The notes under the pieces were generated by a model. It was given only the letters and a program-made list of their open reading frames with translations, was not told the DNA's origin and made no database searches. 64,000 bases of DNA from a virus: IMG/VR virus record IMGVR_UViG_3300008448_012183, positions 1 through 64,000 of that record; one strand, 5' to 3'. Below are positions 16,501 through 26,000 of the stretch, piece after piece. The position numbers and the translations under genes were made by a program. Positions within the stretch are counted from its first letter, which is position 1. Every line of letters starts with the position of its first letter.

Positions 16501-19353
16501 ATTATTGATACTATTTTATCTGGTTCACAGACCAAATACAAAATTATTGATAAATCAAAAATTTTAGATAACAGAGAAGGAGTTACAGAGGTATTTACTG
16601 CTTTTAGCGGCTTAATTGATCAAGATATTTTACTTACATTGAGACAAGCCACGATTAAAGTTAATACTGATGTAAATGCTTTATGTAAAGACTTAGAAAA
16701 TACTTTAGCGTCTAATGCTTTTGATCCATACAAAGAACAAGATCAAATAGGCGCTACGCTTTCTGCTTTAAATAAAGATGATATTGAAGTTAAAATTTAT
16801 AAATCTAAAAATTACTTAGATGAACAAATAAAAGAATCAAAAAAGAAAAAATTAGCTAAAGATTTACAATTAGTTAAAGATTTAGAAAATTTACTTTCTG
16901 GTAGATCACTAGATGGCGTTTTACCATCATTAAAACCACAATTAAATCCAGACGGATCTATGACAGCAGGTTTGCTACCATCAGAACCTTTAACTTTTGA
17001 AATGAAGTCTGCTCAAAGATCAGTTGACTCTTTCTTTCAATCAATACGAGATAAATTTAATGAAGAAGTCACTTCTGCAAAATATACAGCTTTGACAACA
17101 AGAGCGGTTAAAAAACAGTGGTCGCACCAAAAAGCACTAAAAATGTTCCCAGAATATGAAGATTTAAAGCCCGCTAAACAAATCGCTAAAAGAACATATT
17201 ATACAAATGAGCTAGTTGTCAACCCAGATTTGAAAAAAGTGCTACAAGAAAATGTAACTTTTGGAGCAAATAAATTTGAGGCAAAATTAATAATTCCGAA
17301 ACCTCAAGTTAATATGGATGACATACAGAATGATAGTGAAATACCTAGCGATTTAAAACAAAAAATTAAATCTGCTATGGATCAAGCTGATTTAGCGATA
17401 GCAAAAGTAAATAATTATGTAAATTTATCTATATCAAAAACGGCAAACCCATCAGAGATTAAATATGATTTTGATGTAAAACATATTACATTAGGAGATA
17501 TGAAATTTTCTGTAACTGAATCAGTTGTGGTAACTGCTGTAAGTGAATCTAAAGTTAATGATTTTTCCAATATTGTTTTCCCACAAGTGGAAAGAGAAGA
17601 AGAAAAATTAAAAATATTTTCAAAAATTTTGTTTGCAAATAACATAAAAATCAATTTAGACCGAAGAAACGGACAAACAAAAAAGGCAATTAACTATCAA
17701 GGTACAGCGGATTTATATAAAGAAATATTTAGCTCTGTTTTAAAAGCAAGTAACGGCGAATACACTAAAGATGTCTTTGATTCTCCTCTTATGAATCTAT
17801 CATCTTCTGATGACATCCCAGCTGATCTTAAAGCAAGCTTCCCATCGTTTGGTAAGCCAAATATTCTATCTTTAAAACTGGAATCAAAGCAAAGTAAAAA
17901 ATGCCTAGATAAAGGCTTTCCAGATACACATTTATTAAGAACTGATGATTTAAAAAAACAAGTTATGACTTATTATCAAAAATTTTCAGCTTTTGATAAA
18001 GATAAGCCAACTGATGGTAAACAAACAGAAGTTCTTGGTGCTATGGAAAAAGCAAAACTATACGCAAGTATAGATTTATTTTTTAGAGTTTTTGTAGCTG
18101 AATATTATTTAAGAGGAATTTATGTATTTGGCAAGCAAAAGGTTAAAGACGCTAAAAAAGAAATTATAGTACCATTTCTTTATAATGCCTTTTTAAAAGA
18201 AAAAAAATTAAATAGATTAAAAAAAATAACTAAAGATTATAAATATTTATTTGCTTATTATAAAGATGCAACAAATAAAGAAACAACAAATACAGAAGAA
18301 GTATTTAAGTATTTAATAGAAAAAAATATTGAACCAATCGCTATTAGTTTAGATAAAAAAATAAAAGCAGCTAAATTTGCTACCGTTGATAAAGATATCG
18401 ATACTAATAAAGGATTATTAGATAAATTAATTTCTAATTTACCATTTATAGTAGTAGACGATACTACAAAAAATATAACTTTTAATACAACATACTATAT
18501 AAACAAATTCTTAAAAGACACTTCTGCGCCCTCTGATGTTGAATTAAGAGAAGGGCAGACAAAATTTGTTATCGCTAAAAAACCACTACAAAAAAAGAAT
18601 GAATATTATTTATGCGCTATAACTAAAAAAACCATCTTACAAATAAACGCTATAAATGGTAGTTTAGATCCATTTGAGGCATTTTTATATAAAACGCCTG
18701 CACAAGATTCTATATTATTGACCGTTATTACAAAAATTAAACTAAATGATGATTACACGCTTGACAAAACAGATAAAATAAATCAAACGGTTGAAGCTAA
18801 TTTCAACAAATTAGTAGACACGAAACAAACACTTTCTTACTTAATGTTACTTTCTATGTGTCAAGTATCGCTTGTAAGAGATGTAGAAAAAATATTTAAT
18901 ATAACAAAAATATTAATATTAACAACGATAGAGTATATTATAAATAACGATTTTTATTATGTCTCAGAGTATGCTGAAGAAGATTCTTCTGCATTCTCTT
19001 TTTCTGTATTCATTAGAGCTGCGTTAAGTATACCAAAGGTTATTGTTAAAGGTCTTGCTGAAGCAATAGACCCAAATATCGGTATATCATCAAAAATATC
19101 TCTAGCAATTAGAATAATTAAAGAATTATTAGGCTCAATACCGCAACAAGACGTTCAAGACGCTGTAAAGAAAATACCGGACATCCCAGTTCCTATCATA
19201 TCTCTACCTTTAGGCTTTACCTTCCCATTTTTCTTTACTCCTCTAACAATTATTTACTTAATTTTATTTGGATTTGATTTTGGGTCTGATGACGACGAAA
19301 GAAATAAAGAATCTAAAGCGGCTGATGGTCAAGAACAATGTGAGGAAGAATAA
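13597..19353 (+). CDS. Very large baseplate/tail structural protein (1918 aa), function unknown
   Basis: A single open frame of 1918 codons starting three bases after the preceding stop. Visible features: an alpha/beta N-terminal region; a proline/hydrophobic stretch around 790-830 (LPPINLPQIPSLNISLRLP then a long amphipathic helix KIIQDTVNKVISDLLKSLL); a low-complexity acidic Ser/Gly tract at about 851-890 (GGSDGDSGSESDIGSGSQ); long charged helical parts; and a hydrophobic C-terminal segment (FTFPFFFTPLTIIYLILFGF, about 1873-1892) followed by a short acidic tail. The position before gp25 and gp6 supports a baseplate hub, inner wedge or tape-measure-like role, but no homologous domain is recognisable. 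The hydrophobic C terminus is unusual for a virion scaffold and may contact the host membrane during infection (inference). Confidence 0.65.
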   Translation: MTYPNTSLLSSFGILQYKSIPPRTHYIQGRRQLINIPSTTPNQYEFLENRINLKDGVDQLCEDPIFKTKFSPIILRVLEYNIGKDQKYARVMIATDIQDNDISTKNFLLYLKTEKSRQNSKIYTNPSYVSGTDDNGIGHLYVEQKYLTLVDPSIKDFNSDRYEASYEASSEKDIEYQESLKRFVDTQKYNQISGLGPTNWKENFKFFKNDKPIEWELKRSDSYTQDGEVFFDRRLASYCVSVLVDESRYDFNIFNDAKYEQIKRKGFNRIAEYLNLGTLKNEAAYELDTGGAFTKIDLILNKNYYEIVKIIDVYTISREDAKFKFLVSVPHRYIAKYINQNVSPVQAATVKIAEYALNAVDSNRIDLQKDLNNYLNSLSPEEREKINKYLNFNVQTELVDKGLSYIRQKFIEKTGNSTILANGYDTFIKSLVGSSYRADIPIDAKDPYLFFNLSPDKIDSTREVVKKYSKRVGKLDSLNQEYLKKHRIEPALSLPNISAGMQRLFDKLVLFATEKVSFKLSVSSQEAESLLRGIAIYFEGDPNTFGNFLLQDIEEFFVVIGIDIIYGDNEYIKIGSTKKQEFDSISELSDKTVLFLYYLYVEAAKYLEDNLYITDYKLRAYEKESYQGFITKYIFPPLNITNSPSKDDDFLSGNLECAENIGKNLSGQLARQTKNLRSSTYNSAKNLARSKDVAVDRFSKMLYDPRWNLRDELDQFLLQVLTNIDLNSLVVIITDCLKKKDVPLQEIEKLIRLLLAIHNRKTPILCMLPPINLPQIPSLNISLRLPVLDIVGAVEQTVLKIIQDTVNKVISDLLKSLLDNLIDCEGAFEATNDTTEALSSLLDKLKSSNDAEETGGSDGDSGSESDIGSGSQALQQAGDGTDSDRNKSGNLAFSSGSSKKVSNRKAKPPFNTKILDVILPYFYNVAENDKKQLLVEFKTLIDTISKNTTSAEFLNLLSGRPSKEVTIFIIDTILSGSQTKYKIIDKSKILDNREGVTEVFTAFSGLIDQDILLTLRQATIKVNTDVNALCKDLENTLASNAFDPYKEQDQIGATLSALNKDDIEVKIYKSKNYLDEQIKESKKKKLAKDLQLVKDLENLLSGRSLDGVLPSLKPQLNPDGSMTAGLLPSEPLTFEMKSAQRSVDSFFQSIRDKFNEEVTSAKYTALTTRAVKKQWSHQKALKMFPEYEDLKPAKQIAKRTYYTNELVVNPDLKKVLQENVTFGANKFEAKLIIPKPQVNMDDIQNDSEIPSDLKQKIKSAMDQADLAIAKVNNYVNLSISKTANPSEIKYDFDVKHITLGDMKFSVTESVVVTAVSESKVNDFSNIVFPQVEREEEKLKIFSKILFANNIKINLDRRNGQTKKAINYQGTADLYKEIFSSVLKASNGEYTKDVFDSPLMNLSSSDDIPADLKASFPSFGKPNILSLKLESKQSKKCLDKGFPDTHLLRTDDLKKQVMTYYQKFSAFDKDKPTDGKQTEVLGAMEKAKLYASIDLFFRVFVAEYYLRGIYVFGKQKVKDAKKEIIVPFLYNAFLKEKKLNRLKKITKDYKYLFAYYKDATNKETTNTEEVFKYLIEKNIEPIAISLDKKIKAAKFATVDKDIDTNKGLLDKLISNLPFIVVDDTTKNITFNTTYYINKFLKDTSAPSDVELREGQTKFVIAKKPLQKKNEYYLCAITKKTILQINAINGSLDPFEAFLYKTPAQDSILLTVITKIKLNDDYTLDKTDKINQTVEANFNKLVDTKQTLSYLMLLSMCQVSLVRDVEKIFNITKILILTTIEYIINNDFYYVSEYAEEDSSAFSFSVFIRAALSIPKVIVKGLAEAIDPNIGISSKISLAIRIIKELLGSIPQQDVQDAVKKIPDIPVPIISLPLGFTFPFFFTPLTIIYLILFGFDFGSDDDERNKESKAADGQEQCEEE

Positions 19354-19362
19354 TTTTTTAGA

Positions 19363-19370
19363 CTATTTAT
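19363..19370 (+). promoter_or_regulatory. Candidate late-promoter box CTATTTAT upstream of gp25-like gene
   Basis: CTATTTAT lies in the 36-base gap before the gp25-like gene. The same 8-mer occurs in two other short gaps (53332-53339 and 61819-61826) ahead of genes with good ribosome binding sites. It resembles but does not equal the T4 late box TATAAATA. Confidence 0.4.
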
Positions 19371-19387
19371 TTAAACTGAGGTTTAAA
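19370..19387 (+). promoter_or_regulatory. Hairpin placing the gp25 ribosome binding site in its loop
   Basis: A perfect 7-bp inverted repeat, TTTAAAC (19370-19376) and GTTTAAA (19381-19387), flanks the loop TGAG. The ribosome binding site GAGG (19378-19381) is thus in the loop and first stem pair, three bases before the ATG region at 19390. The stem is A-U rich and weak. T4 gene 25 is known to be influenced by local mRNA structure at its start, which makes the coincidence notable. Confidence 0.45.
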
Positions 19388-19389
19388 AA

Positions 19390-19788
19390 ATGAGTTATCA
19401 AATAAAACTTCCTTTAGTAAAGTCTTCCGAACAGGGCATGGAACACATAAACAATCCAATTAGCTCAGTCGTACAAGATTTTAAAAATTTGCTGCTTACT
19501 ACACCTTTTGAAAAAATTAGTGATCCTAATTTTGGAGTTGGTTTACCGCAATATCTATTTGAATATCCAACAGAAGATAAGAAAAATCAGATAAGACAAA
19601 ATATAATTGAAAAAACATCAATTTATATTCCATTTTTAAAAATAAATAATATTTCTTTTAGCACTTATGAAGAAAAATTATTGCTTTCTATAGATTTTTA
19701 TGTTGGTAGTGAAAATAATCAAAATCAAATTAAGTTAAGTTTCGATGTTGATCCCCTACAAACAAATTCAGATCCAGTATCAGATTAA
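19390..19788 (+). CDS. Baseplate wedge subunit, gp25-like (GPW/gp25 family)
   Basis: A 132-residue protein with the family signature: IQDF-like segment VVQDFKNLLLTTPFEKISDPNFGVGLPQYLFE at residues 28-59, matching the LLLT..GER...P.FG.GL...LFE pattern of the GPW/gp25 (lysozyme-like fold, non-enzymatic) wedge proteins. It forms the baseplate wedge core with gp6, whose homologue is the next gene, the same order as in contractile tails generally. The ribosome binding site GAGG lies in a hairpin loop and a CTATTTAT box lies upstream, so the gene may start its own transcript. Confidence 0.9.
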   Translation: MSYQIKLPLVKSSEQGMEHINNPISSVVQDFKNLLLTTPFEKISDPNFGVGLPQYLFEYPTEDKKNQIRQNIIEKTSIYIPFLKINNISFSTYEEKLLLSIDFYVGSENNQNQIKLSFDVDPLQTNSDPVSD

Positions 19789-19801
19789 ATGAGGAATTGT
19801 G

Positions 19802-21601
19802 ATGAGTAAAAAAATTGTTCCAATAAATTATACTTCTAGAGATTATGACACCATTAGAAGAGATTTATTGAATTACGCCAAAAGATATTATCCTGATATC
19901 ATTCAAGATTTTAATGAGGGAAGCTTTAACTCTTTTGTTTTTGATACGGTGGCATATGTTGGTGATATTTTATCTTTTTATGTAGATTTTCAAGCAAATG
20001 AATCATTTTTATCGACGGCTGTTCAATATTCAAATATAGTAAAATTAGGCGAAGAGCTTGGATATAAATTCTCTTCTACAGTCGCCGCTTCTCAAGGAAT
20101 AGTTGCTTTATATACTTTGATACCTGCTAATTCTGATGGAAGCCCAGACCTCACTTACAACCCAATTTTAAAGAAAGGCTCTACATTTAATAGCTCCGAT
20201 GGTAAAGTTTTTACTCTTGTTGACGATGTAAAAATGTATGAAGCCGATAAATCAACAATTAGGGCTTCTAGAAAAGATGATAACGGAACAAATATAGAGT
20301 TTGCAGTAAAAAATTATGGAAAAGTAATATCTGGCAGGGTTGTTCAAGAAAAATTTACAATTGGTGAATTTAGTAAATTTAAAAAAATAACGCTAGGAGA
20401 AACAGATGTTACTGAAATTATTAGTGTTTTCGACGATGAAGGACATGAATATTTTGAAGTAGATTACTTAACACAAAATACAATCTACAGAGAAATGAAA
20501 AATACTAGCGTTGATTCCGAAATCGTTCCATCCGTATTAAGAAACTATTCAGTACCAAGACGTTTTATTACTCAAAGAAATCAAAGCATAACAACATTAA
20601 CATTTGGAGCGAGTAGCGCATTAACTACACAGGATTTTAAGGACATACTTTCAGAGCCTACAACATTTATGCTAGATATAGAGAGTAAAAGATATTTTAC
20701 AGATAAATCTTTTGATCCAAATACAATGGTAACTAGCGACAAATTGGGGGTTGGTCCTTCAAATACCATTTTAACTGTTACATATAGAATTAATAATAGT
20801 GATACGGTTAATGTAAGCACTGGTTTTTTAAACAAAGTAACATTTCCAATAGTTGAATTTCAAAATTCAGATCAATTAATAGAAAGCAAAAAGAATGAAA
20901 TTATAGCTAGTTTTGAAATAGAAAACGAAGAACCAATTTTAGGTAGTGTTTCGCTACCAAATTCACAAGAGTTAAAGCTTAGGATAAGAGACAATTTTGC
21001 CGCTCAAAATAGAGCGGTGACCATAAAAGATTATGAGAGCTTATGCTATTCGATGCCATTGAAATTTGGAGCAGTAAAAAGGGTTAGAGCTTTGAAAGAT
21101 CAAGACTCTTTTAAGAGAAACATAAATTTATACATTTTGTCTGAGGATGCGACAGGTAATTTTGCTAAAGCTTCACAAACTTTAAAAAATAATTTAAAGA
21201 TGTGGCTAAATAATAATAAAATGTTAAGCGATACTATTGATATTTTAGACGCAAAAATTATAAATTTAAAAATAAATTTTAAAGTTGTAGGAAATGATAG
21301 ATTTTCTAAATCAGATGTTTTAGAGGCTGGCAAACAAGCTTTAACTGATTATTTCGCCAGAAGACCAGAAATAGGAGAGCCATTATTGATAGGTGATTTA
21401 AATTATGCTTTAAGAAATAAAACTGAAATCGTAGACGTTGTTAATATTGAAATATTACAACAAAATGGTGTTGGATATTCAGATGTATATTATAATATAA
21501 AAGATAACATTTCTGCCGATCAAAGATATTTAAATATGCCAAAAAATGCTGTTTATGAATTAAAAATACCATTGGACAACATTACTGGAGTGGTAATTTA
21601 A
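19802..21601 (+). CDS. Baseplate wedge protein, gp6-like (baseplate J family)
   Basis: The 599-residue protein starts MSKKIVPINYTSRDYDTIRRDLL, then FNSFVFDTVAYVGDILSFYVDFQANESFL, the classic N-terminal region of gp6/baseplate-J proteins in T4-like phages. The NRAVTIKDYESLCYSMP block near residue 400 is the conserved core of the family. gp6 dimers ring the central hub in the baseplate. I use the ATG at 19802, spaced seven bases from GAGG, rather than the GTG three bases upstream. It follows gp25 closely and its last base overlaps the next start. Confidence 0.9.
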   Translation: MSKKIVPINYTSRDYDTIRRDLLNYAKRYYPDIIQDFNEGSFNSFVFDTVAYVGDILSFYVDFQANESFLSTAVQYSNIVKLGEELGYKFSSTVAASQGIVALYTLIPANSDGSPDLTYNPILKKGSTFNSSDGKVFTLVDDVKMYEADKSTIRASRKDDNGTNIEFAVKNYGKVISGRVVQEKFTIGEFSKFKKITLGETDVTEIISVFDDEGHEYFEVDYLTQNTIYREMKNTSVDSEIVPSVLRNYSVPRRFITQRNQSITTLTFGASSALTTQDFKDILSEPTTFMLDIESKRYFTDKSFDPNTMVTSDKLGVGPSNTILTVTYRINNSDTVNVSTGFLNKVTFPIVEFQNSDQLIESKKNEIIASFEIENEEPILGSVSLPNSQELKLRIRDNFAAQNRAVTIKDYESLCYSMPLKFGAVKRVRALKDQDSFKRNINLYILSEDATGNFAKASQTLKNNLKMWLNNNKMLSDTIDILDAKIINLKINFKVVGNDRFSKSDVLEAGKQALTDYFARRPEIGEPLLIGDLNYALRNKTEIVDVVNIEILQQNGVGYSDVYYNIKDNISADQRYLNMPKNAVYELKIPLDNITGVVI

Positions 21602-23028
21602 TGAGTATAAAAAGATTTGTTGCAGATGCCGATACAACTATTACAAATGCTTACGATGTTTCTTTAATAAATAGAGCCTTTTATGCTAATATGGGCGCTG
21701 CTGATTCTCTTGAAGTGTATTCTATTTTTGGTCAAGCATCTATTGATTCTATAGAAAAATCAAGAATTTTAGTAAAATTTCCAATAAATGAGATATCAGC
21801 TTCAAGAGCTTCAGGAACTTTACCCGCATCTGGTAGTGTCAATTTTTATTTAAAACTTTCAAACGTTAAGCACCCATTTAGCCTTCCATCAAATTATGAT
21901 TTAAGCATAAAGCCAGTTTCAGCGTCTTGGGATGAAGGAACTGGTTTAGACATGGAGGATTATAGAGACATTGGTATTTCTGGTAGTAGCGGTGCTGGTT
22001 GCAATTGGTTGTATAGACAATTAGACACCCAATGGTCAGCAAGTGGTGGCGATTTCTTAAATGATTATGCAATTAAATATAGCATTATTAATGGCGAAGA
22101 AGACATATTAGCAGATATAACATCTATAGTCGAATCACAAATAGCAAATACTATACCAAATTATGGCTTAGGCATCATGTTGTCTGGCGGGTTTGAAGTA
22201 TCGACAGGATCAGTTTCTTACTATACTAAAAAGTTTTCTGCTAGAAATTCACAATTTTTCTATAAAAGACCAGCGATTGAAGCAAGATGGGAAGACGCCA
22301 TAAAGGATGATAGAGGAGATTTTTATGGTTCCTCTAGCTTATTAAGCGATGCGGAAAATAAACAAAATATATATTTTTATAATGTTTTCAAAGGAAATTA
22401 TAGGAATATACCAACTTCTCCAACTTTAACAGTAAAATTTTATACAGACTCCACTAAAACGGCAGAAGTTTCACCATCGTATTTGAGTATGAGCAACCCA
22501 GAAGCTGGTGTGTACAAGGCTGTTACTGCTTTAGAAACAACAGCAAGTTCATTACTGGATTATTGGGTAAATTCTTCAGCAACGGGTACTGTTTACTTCT
22601 CTAGTTCATTTGATGTGAAAACGGCAGCTGGTACAGAATATAACACTGATGATAGTTACGTTTTTAAAATCACCAATCTGAAAGAGACATATAGAAACAA
22701 TGAGACACCAAAATTAAAATTGTTTAGTAGAAAAATTAATTGGAATCCAACAATTTATTCTGTTGCAGCTAACCAAGTAGAAAATGAAATACATAAAAAT
22801 TTATACTATAAAATTTTTAGATATAGAGATAATTATACTATAATAGATTACAGCACTGGCTCTTTAGCATATTCAAAAGTTTCGTATGATTCATCTGGAA
22901 ATTATATTAAGCTAGACATGTCAATTTTTGAACCAGATTATACTTATGGTATTAGGTTTGCGCTATACGAAAACAATAGAATAAAAGAATCAGCTGAAGA
23001 ATTTAAATTTAGGATTGAGGCAGCATGA
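21601..23028 (+). CDS. Tail/baseplate structural protein with DNRLRE-like jelly-roll domain
   Basis: The 475-residue protein opens with FVADADTTITNAY and contains SRILVKFPINEI, VNFYLKLSNVK and a SASWDEGTG turn within residues 1-130. This is the order of the DNRLRE/CBM-like beta-sandwich found in surface and adhesin proteins (element showing 'RxLLRFdl', then sheet strands, then 'v...W.EG'). The rest is beta-rich with Ser/Thr/Tyr. It is translationally coupled to gp6 (TAATG) and overlaps the giant gene by four bases, so it is likely a peripheral wedge component. I cannot match it to a specific T4 protein. Confidence 0.65.
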   Translation: MSIKRFVADADTTITNAYDVSLINRAFYANMGAADSLEVYSIFGQASIDSIEKSRILVKFPINEISASRASGTLPASGSVNFYLKLSNVKHPFSLPSNYDLSIKPVSASWDEGTGLDMEDYRDIGISGSSGAGCNWLYRQLDTQWSASGGDFLNDYAIKYSIINGEEDILADITSIVESQIANTIPNYGLGIMLSGGFEVSTGSVSYYTKKFSARNSQFFYKRPAIEARWEDAIKDDRGDFYGSSSLLSDAENKQNIYFYNVFKGNYRNIPTSPTLTVKFYTDSTKTAEVSPSYLSMSNPEAGVYKAVTALETTASSLLDYWVNSSATGTVYFSSSFDVKTAAGTEYNTDDSYVFKITNLKETYRNNETPKLKLFSRKINWNPTIYSVAANQVENEIHKNLYYKIFRYRDNYTIIDYSTGSLAYSKVSYDSSGNYIKLDMSIFEPDYTYGIRFALYENNRIKESAEEFKFRIEAA

Positions 23029-26000
23029 GCATAAAAAAATTTTTTAAAGAAAGTTCAGTAGGTTCAGTTAGCACAAATGATATAAAATCTAATGTAGACG
23101 TTGAATCTATAGAGAATGTAAAAGCTGTTTTAGAAGACAATAAAGAATTGGTGCCGGTAGTAGATTATGCCGATCCAGCAAAGTTTGCCAAATACGGCTC
23201 TGCGGAATTATATTATCAAAATTTCGTAGAAAATGTGTATAAAAATTATCCATATGATGGATCAAAAAAAGAAAAACAAGAATGGTATAATAATTTAGCA
23301 TATTTTGAAAAATATTTATTTGATTACGATTATCCAAAAACAAATGGTTATCTGACTTTAGGTTCTTCATCGTGGACAACTTCGACTAGTTCAATAACCG
23401 ATGGCACTCATGCATATAAACTTTCGAGCTTTCCTCAATATATCTATGTTCGCCCTAGTACAAATCAATCAGTAGCCGGTAGAACAGATCCAGAAAAAAA
23501 TATTTATAATACGGCTACAAAAAGAATTTCAAGTCTATTATTGGACAAAAATGATGGTAATACAGTAGAGTTTTGGTTTAAAGAAGAAACAGGCTCTCCT
23601 AATACTTATGCGATCTTTGATGTCTGGAATAGCAGTTCAATTGATAATTCAGACTATGAACGTCTTTTAGTTGAAGTTTTGTCTGGTAATGGCTTTTATT
23701 TAACATATCAAAAAGGTGTTTCTGGCGTATCTAGGGCTTTTATTGATGTAAATTTTTCATCGCTAAAAAGCTCTTGGCATCATTATGCGCTTTCATTTAA
23801 ATCAAATGCTTCAACTGATAAAATCGACATAACTGTTTACGTTGACGCAAAAAGCGATTTAAGTTCAAATTCTGCTATCTTTTCGGTTTCTACAGGTAGC
23901 GCTATTTCGTCAGATTTTACTATAAATGGACTAAATGCAAATATAGGTTCTTATATATACACACCAGTATCTGCGCTAACTGCGTCTTCTTGGAACGGCA
24001 GAGGCTCAGTTTATGGTTCTTTTGATGAATTTAGATTCTGGAACAAAGCAAGAAATCACCAAGAAATAGCTAGAAACTGGTCTTTTCATGCTGGAGGTGG
24101 TGCAAATACTGATGATAGTAATACAGATTTAAACCTTTATTATAAATTTAATGAAGGTATAATTAATACAACTGAAGCTGATACTAAAGATTCAATTGTA
24201 TTAGATTATTCTGGCCGTTTTACTAATTCATTAATTAAAAACTATACAAAAAATATTAGATCTACTGGATCTGCGATCAATTCAAGTGGTTTTTTTGATT
24301 TTATTGAGGAAAAAGATCCAATAATCATTGAAACAAATCCAATCCTTTCTTCTTATTTAACAACAAAAAAAGAAGAAGGTTATTTTCATGATTTAGAAAA
24401 TACTTCTCAATTTTATAATTTATTTCCAAATTGGATAAGAGAAGAAGATGCTGCCGCTAATCAAGATTTAAGAAAAGTTTTTCAAATAGTAGCTACGTAT
24501 TTAGATAAACTTTATTTACAAATTGAACAATTAAATAAAATAAAGCATACTGATTATCTAACGGATAAAGAAAAATCATATCCTTTTGCTAAAGAATTGC
24601 TGGACTCGAAAGGTCTAGCATCCCCAGATATTTTAATAGATTCCAATATCTTAGAAGAAATTTCTTCTAGGGATGAAGAAAGACCATATGAAGAAAAATT
24701 TAATGTAGTTAAAAACTTAATCTATCAAAATATCTACAATAATTTAACTTATATCTATAAATCAAAAGGTACAGAAAAATCATTTAGAAATCTGTTTAGA
24801 GCTTTCGGCGTTGATGATGAAATTATTAAATTAGTTTTATATTCAAATAATGCAGAAATAAAATTAAATAAAGATAAAATTAACTATACGTCAGTAAAAA
24901 CGAATTTAATTGATTTTAGTTTTAAGGAACATCACGCAGCTACTGTTTATCAATATTCCACAGGCTCTAATTCTTCTGTTTTATACGGTGCGACTACAAC
25001 AGATCTTGAACTAATTCCAAAAACATTTGAATGTATTACATATTTGCCAAATCAAACAGTAAAAGAAAAATTATTTAAATGGAATTTAAATGATGTTTCT
25101 TCTTCTATTTTCGGCGTTCACTCCGCTCAAAATACTAATAATGATTTAGCTTGGGATGCCGACGATAAATTTAATTTCCAAGTTTATGCTTTGAGAGATA
25201 AAAAATCTTCAAAAGGTGGTAGATTTTTATTAAAAACAAATGGCTTTGGCTTAACATCATCCATAGCTTTAACATCGTCTTACTATAACGATTTATATGA
25301 TAATACGACTTGGAATCTTGTTGTTAAAGTTAGACCATTTATTGATGACTATTCTTATCTAAACATTGATGCGATTAATCCAGAAAAATTTATAATAGAA
25401 TTTATCGGCGTTCAAAGTAACTTAGATATTGTACAAAATGAATTCTCTGCTTCATACATTTTAAACGCTGCTTCATCCAGCTTGGCAGCACAGAAAGATA
25501 AAAGAGTTTATATTGGAGCGCATAGAAATAATTTTACAGGTAGTGTATTGCAAGAATCAGATATTAGAATTATTTCAACTAGATGTTGGTATGATGATTT
25601 AGACATTAATACAATCAAATCACATGCTAGGAATTTTAAGGCATTTGGTAGAAACAATCCATCTAAACGTTCTTATCTTGGTCTTTATGAAGATGTTTTA
25701 CAATTAGATACTCTAGCATTAAATTGGGACTTTGATACAGTTAGCGGATCAGATTCTAATGGACAATTTATTGTTGAAGACAGAAAAACATATAGTACAA
25801 ATAATATTCTTTCAACAACAACAAATGAAAAACATTATGGTAGAGGCGATTTCTTCCCAGTAAATTCCACAAACCCAGTAGATGTTGATTATTTAACAGT
25901 CGGGAAGAATGAATTACCAGAACAGTTAAGCACCTCTGATACTATCGATATCAGAAACGAAGATGATATCTTTTTTACCAAAGATACAAGACCAGTAGAT

